Assembly (NCBI GenBank): GCA_016937725.1
Contig: JAFGVZ010000239.1
Location: 1-31,336, forward strand
DNA length: 31,336 bases
Direction of reading: 5' to 3'
Source of the DNA: Paracoccaceae bacterium
Lineage (GTDB): Bacteria; Pseudomonadota; Alphaproteobacteria; Rhodobacterales; Rhodobacteraceae
The position numbers and the translations under genes were made by a program. Under the pieces are notes generated by a model. It did not search any database. It was not told the DNA's origin and was given only the letters and a program-made list of their open reading frames with translations. Below are positions 15,322-23,460 of this stretch, piece by piece; position 1 is the first letter of the stretch, and every line of letters starts with the position of its first letter.

Positions 15322-15807
15322 TTATTCGATGATCATCAGCGGCGCGCCGAATTCGACAGGCGACGCATCGCCCACCAGAATGCGCTTGACGACACCGGCG
15401 CGCGGGGCCGGAATGTGGTTCATGGTCTTCATTGCTTCGATAATCAGCAACGTGTCGCCCTCTTTCACCTGCGCGCCAACGCTGACGAAATTCGTGGCCC
15501 CCGGTTCGGGCGCCAGATAGATCGTGCCCACCATGGGCGAGGTCACAACACCGGGATGGTCTGCCGGGTTGCTGCCGGCAGGGGCGGGTTCCGCGCCAGT
15601 GGGCGCGGGCGCAGCGGCGGGCGCGGGGGCATATTGCACAGGCGCGGCCTGCATGGGCGCGGCTTGCGGCACGAATTTGGACACCCGCACATTCAGGCTG
15701 TCATTCTCGCCATATTCGCGCTTGACGTTCACCTCTGTGAGGTCGTTCTCGTTCAGCAATTCTGCGAGGGCTTTGATGAAGGCGACATCGGCGTCGTTGC
15801 GGGACAT
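15322..15807 (-). CDS. accB: Acetyl-CoA carboxylase, biotin carboxyl carrier protein AccB
   Basis: AccB carries biotin between the carboxylase (AccC) and the carboxyltransferase (AccAD) in fatty acid synthesis. The 161-residue product has a short helical N-terminal region, an Ala/Pro-rich linker (about residues 50-85), and a C-terminal biotinyl domain that starts at SPMVGTIYLAPEPG and holds the biotinylation motif EAMKTMN, with the modified lysine at residue 127. The frame is open further upstream, but the ATG at 15807 has AGAGG five bases before it and gives the normal N-terminus. It is the first gene of accBC. A good promoter lies about 60 bases upstream, and a fatty-acyl-type regulator is divergently encoded. 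Confidence 0.97.
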   Translation of the reverse strand: MSRNDADVAFIKALAELLNENDLTEVNVKREYGENDSLNVRVSKFVPQAAPMQAAPVQYAPAPAAAPAPTGAEPAPAGSNPADHPGVVTSPMVGTIYLAPEPGATNFVSVGAQVKEGDTLLIIEAMKTMNHIPAPRAGVVKRILVGDASPVEFGAPLMIIE

Positions 15808-15864
15808 GAATACCTCTATGCGTGGCAAATGGTCGGGCGTCCAGCGCCCGGTATTTCGCGGCGG

Positions 15865-15893
15865 GTTATACTGGCTATGTCGGGTGGTGTGAA
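15865..15893 (-). promoter_or_regulatory. Candidate accBC promoter
   Basis: On the minus strand TTCACA (15893-15888) and TATAAC (15870-15865) are spaced by exactly 17 bases, and each matches five of six sigma-70 consensus positions. Transcription would begin near 15858, about 50 bases before the accB start. Confidence 0.55.
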
Positions 15894-15940
15894 GCAGCGT
15901 TTTTCCGGGATCATCCGTGCAAGCAGTTGATGCGATCTTC

Positions 15941-15960
15941 ACAGGGCTGTCAATTCCTGT
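15941..15960 (+). promoter_or_regulatory. Inverted repeat ACAGG-N10-CCTGT before the XRE regulator
   Basis: ACAGG at 15941-15945 and CCTGT at 15956-15960 form a spaced dyad inside the accB/regulator divergent region, 25 bases before the regulator start. It also overlaps weak promoter-like hexamers (TTGATG at 15927-15932, TCAATT at 15950-15955). The dyad could be an operator for the adjacent HTH protein. The stem is only five bases, so chance is possible. Confidence 0.3.
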
Positions 15961-15985
15961 AAATTAGGTTTCTGGAGGTAGATTT

Positions 15986-17302
15986 ATGTCCCGCAGCGCT
16001 TTGACAGGCACCCGAATTCGTGCGCGCCGCACGCTGCGCGGATTGCGCCAGACAGATCTGGCCCGGATGGTCGGGGTCTCGCCATCCTATCTGAACCTGA
16101 TCGAACATAACCGCCGCAAGGTCAGCGCGCCGTTATTGGGGGCCCTGGCGCAAGCATTGGGGGTGTCGTCCGACGTGCTGGTCGAAGACAGCGACACACG
16201 TCTGGTGGAAGGCGCGCGCGCCGCAGCGCTTCGGTCCGACACCGAGCTTGGTGATCTGGAACGCATCGACGATTTCATCGGGCGCTTTCCCGGTTGGGCG
16301 GCAGTTCTGGCCGAAACCCATGGGCGGGTTGAACGGCTGGAGCGCGTGGTCGAGCAGTTGAACGACCGCATGACCCATGATCCCTATCTGGGCGATGCGC
16401 TGCACGAGATCATTTCCGCCGTGACCTCGGTTCAGTCGACCGCGGCCATTCTGAACGATGATGGCGAACTGGCCCCCGAATGGCAGGACCGCTTTCACCG
16501 CAACATCCTGACCGATTCCGGGCGATTGGCCGAAGGGGCGGTTGCCTTGGTCAATTACATAGACAGCGCCAAGACTGGCGAGACTGGCATCGCCGCGCCG
16601 CAGGAAGAGGTCGAAGCGTGGCTGGCCCGCGAGGGTTACCATATTGACCTTGTCGAACGCGGGTCTTTGGACCGCATCGAACCTTATCTGGATTCGCAGG
16701 TTGAACTGGCCTCTGGTGCGGCGCAACAACTTGCCGCGGCGTGGCTGGCGCAAATGCAGGCCGATGCGCGGGCGCTTCCGCTAAAGGATTTGGGCGCGGC
16801 GCTCGGCCGGTATGGCGTGGCCCCGGACCTGGTGGCCGCCGCGTTCGGCTGCGGGCTGGACGTGGTGCTGCGCCGCCTTGCCCATTTGCCGCGCGGATTT
16901 TGCACGGAATTAGGCTTGCCGCCCATGGGCTTGGCGATTTGCGACATGTCGGGCACGCTGCTGTTCCGCAGACCCGCCGAAGGGTTTCCTTTCCCGCGCT
17001 TTGGGGGGGGCTGCCCGCTTTGGCCGCTTTACCAAGCGCTGCGCCAACCGCATGTGCCCTTGCGCGCCAATCTTGTGACCGCCGGGCGCTCGGGTCGGCG
17101 CTTCAACGCCTTTGCCATTGCCTGCGTCACGGGGCCTGCGCGCCTCAGCATGCCGCCGGTGTTGCGCGCGACCATGCTTTTGCTGCCTGACGAGGCGCAG
17201 GTCGATGACACTGCGATTGCCGTTGGCGCAAGTTGCCGGACCTGCCCACAACTGGATTGCCCGGCCCGGCGAGAGCCATCAATCCTTGTGGCAGGGGCCT
17301 GA
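15986..17302 (+). CDS. XRE-family regulator of the short-chain fatty acyl (ScfR/RamB-like) type
   Basis: The 438-residue product has an N-terminal helix-turn-helix at about residues 8-62 (RRTLRGLRQTDLARMVGVSP, then YLNLIEHNRR), a helical middle part, and a C-terminal domain with FCTELGLPPMGLAICDMSGTL and GGGCPLWPLYQAL. It ends in the cysteine cluster CRTCPQLDCPARRE. This arrangement matches the COG3800 regulators (DUF2083 C-terminal domain), whose named members control acetate, propionate and related short-chain acyl metabolism. I see no HEXXH in the middle, so the IrrE-like part found in some relatives seems absent or degenerate. The ATG at 15986 has GGAGG eight bases upstream. Its divergence from accBC suggests a role in fatty acid supply, which is an inference. 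A two-component locus follows after 168 bases. Confidence 0.85.
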   Translation: MSRSALTGTRIRARRTLRGLRQTDLARMVGVSPSYLNLIEHNRRKVSAPLLGALAQALGVSSDVLVEDSDTRLVEGARAAALRSDTELGDLERIDDFIGRFPGWAAVLAETHGRVERLERVVEQLNDRMTHDPYLGDALHEIISAVTSVQSTAAILNDDGELAPEWQDRFHRNILTDSGRLAEGAVALVNYIDSAKTGETGIAAPQEEVEAWLAREGYHIDLVERGSLDRIEPYLDSQVELASGAAQQLAAAWLAQMQADARALPLKDLGAALGRYGVAPDLVAAAFGCGLDVVLRRLAHLPRGFCTELGLPPMGLAICDMSGTLLFRRPAEGFPFPRFGGGCPLWPLYQALRQPHVPLRANLVTAGRSGRRFNAFAIACVTGPARLSMPPVLRATMLLLPDEAQVDDTAIAVGASCRTCPQLDCPARREPSILVAGA

Positions 17303-17328
17303 CCACAATCTTTTGGGCATCTGCGCCT

Positions 17329-17357
17329 TTGACAGAATTGTCATAATGCTGAATAAA
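17329..17357 (+). promoter_or_regulatory. Candidate promoter and overlapping dyad of the two-component locus
   Basis: TTGACA at 17329-17334 is a perfect -35 hexamer, and AATAAA at 17352-17357 lies 17 bases further on. The dyad TGACA-N4-TGTCA at 17330-17343 overlaps the -35, a position where a bound protein would block RNA polymerase. Confidence 0.45.
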
Positions 17358-17404
17358 GTATCAGCGCCGCGTCGGGAGGAGACTTGACGCAGGTGCGACC
17401 GAGA

Positions 17405-17429
17405 GCCGCGTGCGTATTTCGCACGCGGC
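17405..17429 (+). promoter_or_regulatory. Perfect ten-base-pair hairpin in the response regulator leader
   Basis: GCCGCGTGCG at 17405-17414 pairs with CGCACGCGGC at 17420-17429 around the loop TATTT. It is GC-rich and stable but has no T-run, so it is not an intrinsic terminator. It lies about 40 bases before the regulator's GTG start and downstream of the candidate promoter, so it would sit in the mRNA leader. Confidence 0.6.
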
Positions 17430-17470
17430 AGCGGACAAGCGACGGGCCTTTGCGCCAAGGGGGGTGGCTT

Positions 17471-17842
17471 GTGACTCAGAAGCGTGTGCTGGTGATAGAG
17501 GACGAGCCAAATATTTCGGAAGCGATCCGCTTCATCCTGACCCGCGATGGCTGGCAGGTCGAGGTTGAAGCCGATGGTGTTGCGGCCCTTGAACGGCTGC
17601 GCGCCGCCCCGCCGGATGCCTTGATCCTCGATTTGATGCTGCCGGATATGGACGGGTTCGACGTGTTGCGCCGCCTGCGCGCCGAAGATGCAACGCGCCA
17701 TGTGCCGGTGTTGATGCTGACCGCCAAGGGCCAAAGCGCGGACCGGGACTTGGCCGCGAAACTGGGTGTGACGCGGTTCATGACCAAGCCCTTCGCAAAT
17801 GCAGAGGTGGTGGCCGCGTTGCAAGCCATGGTGACACCGTGA
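17471..17842 (+). CDS. Single-domain (CheY-like) response regulator
   Basis: The 123-residue product is a bare receiver domain. It has the acidic pair at E10/D11, the phospho-acceptor D54 in LILDLMLPDMDG, the switch threonine T84 in MLTAKG, and the lysine K106 in TKPF. There is no output domain, so the signal must pass by protein contact or onward phosphotransfer. The GTG at 17471 has AAGGGGGG seven bases upstream and starts the domain at the usual place. The frame also runs back to a TTG at 17384 next to GGGAGGAG, which would add 29 residues across the leader hairpin; I think this less likely. Its stop overlaps the next gene by four bases. The partner is almost certainly the kinase encoded two genes on. 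Confidence 0.92.
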   Translation: MTQKRVLVIEDEPNISEAIRFILTRDGWQVEVEADGVAALERLRAAPPDALILDLMLPDMDGFDVLRRLRAEDATRHVPVLMLTAKGQSADRDLAAKLGVTRFMTKPFANAEVVAALQAMVTP

Positions 17843-18129
17843 AACCACCGGCCTCTCTGCCCTTTCTGGCGCGGAACAGCTACCGCTTGCGCCGGTTGAT
17901 GGATGCGGCCCGGTTTCTGCCCGTGTTCGGGTTCGTTTTGCTGCTATTGCCGCTGATGCGTGAAGACCTGCAAACCGGCGCGGCCTCTGCGGCCAGCGAA
18001 TGGGCCTATCTGTTTGCCGTATGGCTGGTGCTGATCGGCGCGACCTTGTTCATGTCGCGCGGTTTGCGCAAGGCATTCGACCCGCCCAAGTCGCCGCCCA
18101 AGCCATCCGGGCCCGCGGCCAAGGATTAG
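17839..18129 (+). CDS. Small two-helix membrane protein of unknown function
   Basis: The 96-residue product has two hydrophobic segments: about residues 26-40 (FLPVFGFVLLLLPLM) and 55-73 (WAYLFAVWLVLIGATLFM). A basic N-terminus precedes them, and a Pro/Lys-rich tail (PPKSPPKPSGP) follows. The positive residues favour both ends in the cytoplasm. The GTG start overlaps the response regulator stop in GTGA, and the kinase begins five bases after its stop, so translation of the three is probably coupled. I do not recognise the family; it does not look like DUF4212, the small partner of some sodium/solute symporters. A role as an accessory subunit of the symporter-like kinase is inferred only from position and size. 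Confidence 0.8.
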   Translation: MKPPASLPFLARNSYRLRRLMDAARFLPVFGFVLLLLPLMREDLQTGAASAASEWAYLFAVWLVLIGATLFMSRGLRKAFDPPKSPPKPSGPAAKD

Positions 18130-18134
18130 CGCGC

Positions 18135-20843
18135 ATGTCCTTCAACCTGCTGGTCCTGACCTGTCTGACCTATGTGGCGCTTCTGTTCGTGGTGGCGTCG
18201 CTGGCAGAGCGCAGCGCCGAAGAGGGGCGCGCCGGTTGGCTGCGCTCGCCCTTGGTCTATACCCTCTCGCTGTCGGTCTATTGCACAGCATGGACCTTTT
18301 ACGGCGCGGTGGGATACGCCGCGCGGTCGGGTCTGGAATTCATGACCATCTATCTTGGCCCGACGCTTGTCTTCGTCGGCTGGTGGGTTGTGTTGCGCAA
18401 GCTGGTGCGCATCGGGCGGGAAAACCGTGTCACCTCTATCGCCGATTTCATCTCGTCGCGTTACGGCAAGTCGAACCTGCTGGGGGTGATCGTGACGGTG
18501 CTGTGCATTTCTGCGGGCACGCCCTATATCGCGCTGCAACTGCAATCCATCGCGCAATCCTTCACCGTGATCGTGACGGATCTGGACACAGCCCTGATGC
18601 CTGCGGATCGCACGCTGATCGCGCTATGGGTCGCCATTGGTCTTGCGTTTTTCACCATCGTCTTCGGCACCCGCAATCTGGATGCAAATGAACAGCATCA
18701 TGGCGTGGTCACGGCCATTGCGCTGGAAGCGGTGGTCAAGCTGGTGGCGCTGCTGGCCGTGGGTATTTTCGTGGTCTGGGGCGTGGCCGGTGGCCCGGTC
18801 GAGGTGTTGGCCCGGATTGACGCGCAGGCGCTGCCCGAATGGCAAATTCAGCCGGGGCGCTGGACTGGGCTGATCTTGCTGTCCGCCATCGCCATCATCA
18901 CCTTGCCGCGCATGTTTCAGGTGCTTGTGGTCGAGAATGTCGACGACAAGCATCTGGCCACCGCAAGCTGGGCCTTTCCTGCCTATCTTTTCGCCATCAG
19001 CCTGTTCGTGTTGCCTATCGCCGCCATCGGGATGGAGTTGATGCCGCCGGGCAGCAACCCCGATATGTTCGTGATGACCCTTCCGCTGGCACTGGGGCGC
19101 GATGATCTGGCGCTTCTGGCCTTCTTGGGCGGGTTCTCTGCCGCCACATCCATGGTGATCGTGGCCTCTCTGGCGCTGGCGACGATGGTGTCGAACCACA
19201 TCGTTGTGCCGCTTTGGCTACAGCTGCGCGCGGCGCAGCGCCAAGACACGGGCGACATGCGCCTTCTGGTGCTGAATGTGCGGCGGTTGTCGATCAGCAT
19301 CGTGCTGGGCTTTGGCTATCTCTATTACGTTATGTCCGGCGGGTCCGAAGCACTGGCGGCTATCGGCCTGATCGCCTTCGTGGGCGTGGCGCAGATTTTG
19401 CCGGCACTTTTGGGCGCGCTGTTCTGGCGCGGGGCCAGCCGGACGGGGGCGGCGCTGGGTCTGGTCGCGGGGTCTGTGCTTTGGGCCTTTACGCTGCTGT
19501 TGCCCAGTTTCGGCCCGGATGTGGTGCTGCCCGCGCATGTTATGGCCGATGGGCTGTTCGGCCTGCCATGGCTTCGGCCCTATAGCCTGTTTGGGCTGAC
19601 CACGCTCGACCCCTTACTGCACGCGCTGGTCTGGTCGCTTCTGGTCAATGTTTTGGCCTTTTGCCTTGGGTCTTTTGTCAGTTTTCCCAGCCCCATCGAG
19701 CGGGTGCAGGGCGCGCTCTTCGTCAATGTCTATGACCGCCCCGGCCCCGCGCGTAGCTGGTCACGCCCCATGGCACAGGCTGAAGACCTTCTGCCCATGG
19801 CGCAGCGCATCATCGGGGTGAAATCTGCGCAGGCCTTCTTTCAGGCGCAGGCACAGGCGCAGGGCAAGGCAGGATTTTTGCCCGACATCACACCCGAATT
19901 TCTGGAAGCGTTGGAATTGAAGCTGGCAGGGTCAGTGGGGGCCGCCACCGCACATGCCATGATCGCGCAATCGGCGGGAACGGCGGTCGTTTCGGTCGAA
20001 GACCTGATGGCGGTGGCGTCGGAAACCGCGCAGATCATGGAATATTCCAGCCAGTTGGAAGCGAAATCCGAAGAACTGACCCGCACCGCCCGCAAATTGC
20101 GCGAGGCCAATGACAAGCTGCAAAAATTGTCGGTGCAAAAAGACGCGTTCCTGTCGCAGATCAGCCATGAATTGCGCACGCCCATGACCTCTATCCGCGC
20201 GTTCTCTGAAATCATGATGGAAGCAGACAGCCTTTCGCCCGAGGAGCAGGCGCATTTCGCGCATGTCATCCATGACGAATCCATTCGTCTGACGCGGCTG
20301 CTGGATGACCTGCTGGATCTGTCAGTTTTGGAACATGGGCAGGTGCAACTGGATATCGCGCCCGCGAACCTGCGCAAGCTGCTGGATCAGGCGGTGACAT
20401 CGTCGAAATCGGTGCAGGCGAACCGGATGTTCCGCATCATGCGCGCGCGGGACGATGAGGAGATCATGGTCACAACCGATGGCGGGCGGTTGACGCAAGT
20501 TTTTATAAATATCCTGTCGAATGCGCGGAAATATTGCACCTCTGACGCGCCAGAAATTCACATTCAGGTCCGCCAAGCGCAGGACATGATCGAGATTGAC
20601 TTCACCGATAACGGCGATGGCATCCCGACCGACAGCCAAGCCCTGATCTTCGAGAAGTTCTCGCGCCTGACAGATTCTCTGCATGCGGGCGGTGCCGGCT
20701 TGGGTTTGGCGATCTGCCGCGAGATCATGCAAAACCTTGGCGGCGACATTATCTACGTGCCGGGGCAGGGGGGCGCGTCGTTCCGCGTCAGCTTCCCCCG
20801 CGTGCTGGCCGCGCGCGCGCCGCGTCGCGAGGCGGCGGAATAA
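18135..20843 (+). CDS. Hybrid sodium/solute-symporter sensor histidine kinase
   Basis: The 902-residue product joins a membrane domain of the sodium/solute symporter family (about residues 1-520, many helices, with TFYGAVGYAARSGLEF and GFSAATSMVIVASLA) to a kinase. Between them lie a STAC-like region (LPDITPEFLEALELKLAGS) and a coiled coil. The H-box is SQISHELRTPMTSIRAFSE with the phospho-accepting His678. The ATPase domain has QVFINILSNARKYC, DNGDGIPTDS, FEKFSRL and GGAGLGLAICREIMQNLGG. There is no PAS or attached receiver domain. CbrA, CrbS and PrlS are known kinases of this class, linked to carbon source or ionic sensing. The ATG at 18135 is five bases after the small membrane protein. 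Its stop is four bases from the convergent pepN stop, with no room for a terminator between them. Confidence 0.94.
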   Translation: MSFNLLVLTCLTYVALLFVVASLAERSAEEGRAGWLRSPLVYTLSLSVYCTAWTFYGAVGYAARSGLEFMTIYLGPTLVFVGWWVVLRKLVRIGRENRVTSIADFISSRYGKSNLLGVIVTVLCISAGTPYIALQLQSIAQSFTVIVTDLDTALMPADRTLIALWVAIGLAFFTIVFGTRNLDANEQHHGVVTAIALEAVVKLVALLAVGIFVVWGVAGGPVEVLARIDAQALPEWQIQPGRWTGLILLSAIAIITLPRMFQVLVVENVDDKHLATASWAFPAYLFAISLFVLPIAAIGMELMPPGSNPDMFVMTLPLALGRDDLALLAFLGGFSAATSMVIVASLALATMVSNHIVVPLWLQLRAAQRQDTGDMRLLVLNVRRLSISIVLGFGYLYYVMSGGSEALAAIGLIAFVGVAQILPALLGALFWRGASRTGAALGLVAGSVLWAFTLLLPSFGPDVVLPAHVMADGLFGLPWLRPYSLFGLTTLDPLLHALVWSLLVNVLAFCLGSFVSFPSPIERVQGALFVNVYDRPGPARSWSRPMAQAEDLLPMAQRIIGVKSAQAFFQAQAQAQGKAGFLPDITPEFLEALELKLAGSVGAATAHAMIAQSAGTAVVSVEDLMAVASETAQIMEYSSQLEAKSEELTRTARKLREANDKLQKLSVQKDAFLSQISHELRTPMTSIRAFSEIMMEADSLSPEEQAHFAHVIHDESIRLTRLLDDLLDLSVLEHGQVQLDIAPANLRKLLDQAVTSSKSVQANRMFRIMRARDDEEIMVTTDGGRLTQVFINILSNARKYCTSDAPEIHIQVRQAQDMIEIDFTDNGDGIPTDSQALIFEKFSRLTDSLHAGGAGLGLAICREIMQNLGGDIIYVPGQGGASFRVSFPRVLAARAPRREAAE

Positions 20844-20847
20844 CCTC

Positions 20848-23406
20848 CTAGCCCAACATGCGCCCGACCATCTCGGCCATATCGCGCGAACATTCGGGCG
20901 TGTCGCGGATGCGCTCCAGTTCCGCCCGGATCAGCGCTTGGCGCGAAGTGTCATAGCGCCGCCACGTCTCATACACGGTCGAAACGCGGGCCGCCGCTTG
21001 CGGGTTGGCCCCGTCCAGCCGGATCAACCAATCGGCCACAAGCCGGTAGCCCGCCCCATCCTTGCGATGAAAGCCTGCTGGATGCGCGCCCAAAACTCCG
21101 ATGACCGACCGGAAGCGGTTGGGCTTTTTCCAGTCGAACGCCGCATGGCGCGTCAAGTCTGCCGCCACATCTGGCGCATGCTCCGGTGTGGCAAACATCA
21201 CCTGAGCCGCGAACCACTTATCCATCACCAAGCGGTCGTCTTGCCATTGGCGGTAGAATTGCGCGCCTTCCTCCGCGCCTTGGCCGACGGCCAAGAGCGC
21301 CGCCCAAGCGCCGAACTGCTCGGTCATGTTGTCCGCCTGCGCAAAAATGGCGCGCGCTTTGGCGCCGCCATCGGCATGGGCAAGTAGCGTGGCCGCAGCC
21401 AGCCGGAGCGCCCGGCGGCCAGCATCGCGCGCATCGGGGCTATAGGGGCCCGGTGTCGCCATCTCGTCGCACGTGCGTGCCAGATCGGGGGCAAGTGCGT
21501 CTGCCAACATGTCCAGCGCGCGCCTGCGGGCGGCATGAATTGCATCTGGGTCGGGTATGTGGCCCGCCATATGCAGGCTTTGGGCCAATTCATCCTCTCC
21601 GGGCAGGCGCAGCACCAGAGCGCGAAAGGCCGGGTCAAGGCTGTCATCAATCAGCGCAAGGCGCATGGCTTGCACATAATCGGGGCCGGGGCGCGCGCCC
21701 TCCAGAACCATTGCCTGCAAGATGTCGCGTGCAAGGTTGCGGCCGGCTTCAAACCGGGCAAATGGGTCGGGGTCATGGCCCAGAAGCGTGGCGCGCTCGG
21801 CGCTGGATTGCGCGTGCTCCAGCGTGACGGGTGCGGAAAAGCCCCGCAAGGCCGAGACGACAGGCCGCGCGGGCAGGTTTTCGAAAGTGAAAACCTGCTC
21901 TGGGCTGTCCAATTCGAGCACGCGCGTGGGCAGCAGGTCCGCACCATCCGGCCCTATCAGCCCCAGCGCGATCGGGATCAGCAGCGGCTCTTTCAGCGGC
22001 TGGCCGGGCGTGGGTGCGGTGTGCTGGCGCAGGGTCAGCGTCAGGGTGCCGTCCTGCCACTGCTCAAGCAGCGTGACCTTGGGGGTGCCCGCCTGTTCAT
22101 ACCAGCGTTTGAACTGCGACAGGTCGCGCCCGGCGGCTTCTTCGAACACGGCGACCCAATCCTCGATCGTGCAGGCCTGCCCGTCATGGCGGGTGAAATA
22201 CAGATCAAGCGCGGCGCTGTAGCGTTCCTCTCCCACCAAAAGGCGCAGCATGCGGATCAGTTCTGCGCCTTTTTCATAGATGGTCGCGGTGTAAAAATTG
22301 TTAATCTCGACATAGCTGTCTGGGCGCACGGGGTGTGCCAGCGGCCCCGCATCTTCGCGGAATTGGCGCGCGCGCAGCGTCAGCACATCCTCGATCCGCT
22401 TCACGGCATGGCTGCGCATGTCGCCCATGAATTGCTGATCGCGGAACACGGTCAGGCCTTCTTTCAGCGACAATTGGAACCAGTCGCGGCAGGTGATGCG
22501 GTTGCCCGTCCAATTGTGGAAATATTCATGCGCAATAATGCGTTCGATGGCCGCGAAATCGCCATCGGTGGCGGTTGCGGCAGAGGCCAGAACATACCGC
22601 GAGTTGAAAATGTTCAAACCTTTGTTTTCCATCGCGCCCATATTGAAGTCATCCACCGCGACGATGTTGAAAATGTCCAAGTCATAGGCACGGCCATAGA
22701 CCTGCTCGTCCCAAACCATGGAGCGTTTCAGCGCATCCATCGCGTAAGCCGTGCGCCCCTCATCACCCGGCCGCACCCAGATGTTCAGCGCCACATCGCG
22801 CCCATCCATCGTGGTGAAATGGTCCTGCGTGGCGCGCAGATCGCCCGCGACCAGCGCGAACAGGTAGCTGGGTTTTGGGTGGGGATCGTCCCATTCCGCC
22901 CATCCCGCGCCGCTGCCAATGGGGTTGCCGTTGGACAGCAGCACCGGCAGATCGCTTTCAATGCGCACGCGGAAGGGCGCCATCACGTCGGGGCGGTCGG
23001 GGTAGAAGGTGATCTTGCGAAAGCCCTCTGCCTCGCATTGGGTGCAATACATGCCGTTGGACATGTAAAGCCCTTCCAGCGCCGTGTTGCCTTCGGGCGC
23101 GATTTCGACCTCTGCTTCCCACGTGAATGGGCCATCCGGCAAGTCCGCTGCGGAGACTGTCAGTCCGGTCGTATCAGGTTCCGCCACAACCTTTGCCCTG
23201 TCTATGCTCGCCACGATCAGCCGCAGCCCTTCGCCATCCAGCCGCAAATCCTGCCCCGACGTCGCGTTCGGGTTGGGAGCAAAACGAATTTTGCTCAGAA
23301 CCCGCGTGGCAGTTGGGGCTAGCTTGAAGGTCAGTTCAACCTGCTCGACCAGAAAGGCGGGCGGTTGGTAATCGGCAAGGTAGATCGGCTGGGCGGCGTC
23401 GCGCAT
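20848..23406 (-). CDS. pepN: Aminopeptidase N (PepN, family M1)
   Basis: PepN is a cytoplasmic zinc enzyme that removes N-terminal residues from peptides produced by proteolysis. The 852-residue product has GAMENKGLNIFNSRYVLA for N-terminus recognition, and the zinc site HEYFH at residues 293-297 with E316 in LKEGLTVFRD. The C-terminal helical half matches E. coli PepN (870 residues). Two ATGs stand in tandem at 23409 and 23406; I choose 23406 because GGAGG is five bases before it, and only two before the other. The CAP-domain gene ends 54 bases upstream on the same strand, so the two may share a transcript. Confidence 0.97.
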   Translation of the reverse strand: MRDAAQPIYLADYQPPAFLVEQVELTFKLAPTATRVLSKIRFAPNPNATSGQDLRLDGEGLRLIVASIDRAKVVAEPDTTGLTVSAADLPDGPFTWEAEVEIAPEGNTALEGLYMSNGMYCTQCEAEGFRKITFYPDRPDVMAPFRVRIESDLPVLLSNGNPIGSGAGWAEWDDPHPKPSYLFALVAGDLRATQDHFTTMDGRDVALNIWVRPGDEGRTAYAMDALKRSMVWDEQVYGRAYDLDIFNIVAVDDFNMGAMENKGLNIFNSRYVLASAATATDGDFAAIERIIAHEYFHNWTGNRITCRDWFQLSLKEGLTVFRDQQFMGDMRSHAVKRIEDVLTLRARQFREDAGPLAHPVRPDSYVEINNFYTATIYEKGAELIRMLRLLVGEERYSAALDLYFTRHDGQACTIEDWVAVFEEAAGRDLSQFKRWYEQAGTPKVTLLEQWQDGTLTLTLRQHTAPTPGQPLKEPLLIPIALGLIGPDGADLLPTRVLELDSPEQVFTFENLPARPVVSALRGFSAPVTLEHAQSSAERATLLGHDPDPFARFEAGRNLARDILQAMVLEGARPGPDYVQAMRLALIDDSLDPAFRALVLRLPGEDELAQSLHMAGHIPDPDAIHAARRRALDMLADALAPDLARTCDEMATPGPYSPDARDAGRRALRLAAATLLAHADGGAKARAIFAQADNMTEQFGAWAALLAVGQGAEEGAQFYRQWQDDRLVMDKWFAAQVMFATPEHAPDVAADLTRHAAFDWKKPNRFRSVIGVLGAHPAGFHRKDGAGYRLVADWLIRLDGANPQAAARVSTVYETWRRYDTSRQALIRAELERIRDTPECSRDMAEMVGRMLG

Positions 23407-23460
23407 CATATCCTCCGTGCGGTTTGGGCCAGAGGTAGTGCAATGCTGCCACGGGTGCAA

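Noticed and set aside
21535..23322. A 595-codon open frame on the plus strand opposite pepN
   Set aside because: pepN is certain on the minus strand with complete motifs; the opposite frame shows no domain and a composition typical of an antisense shadow.
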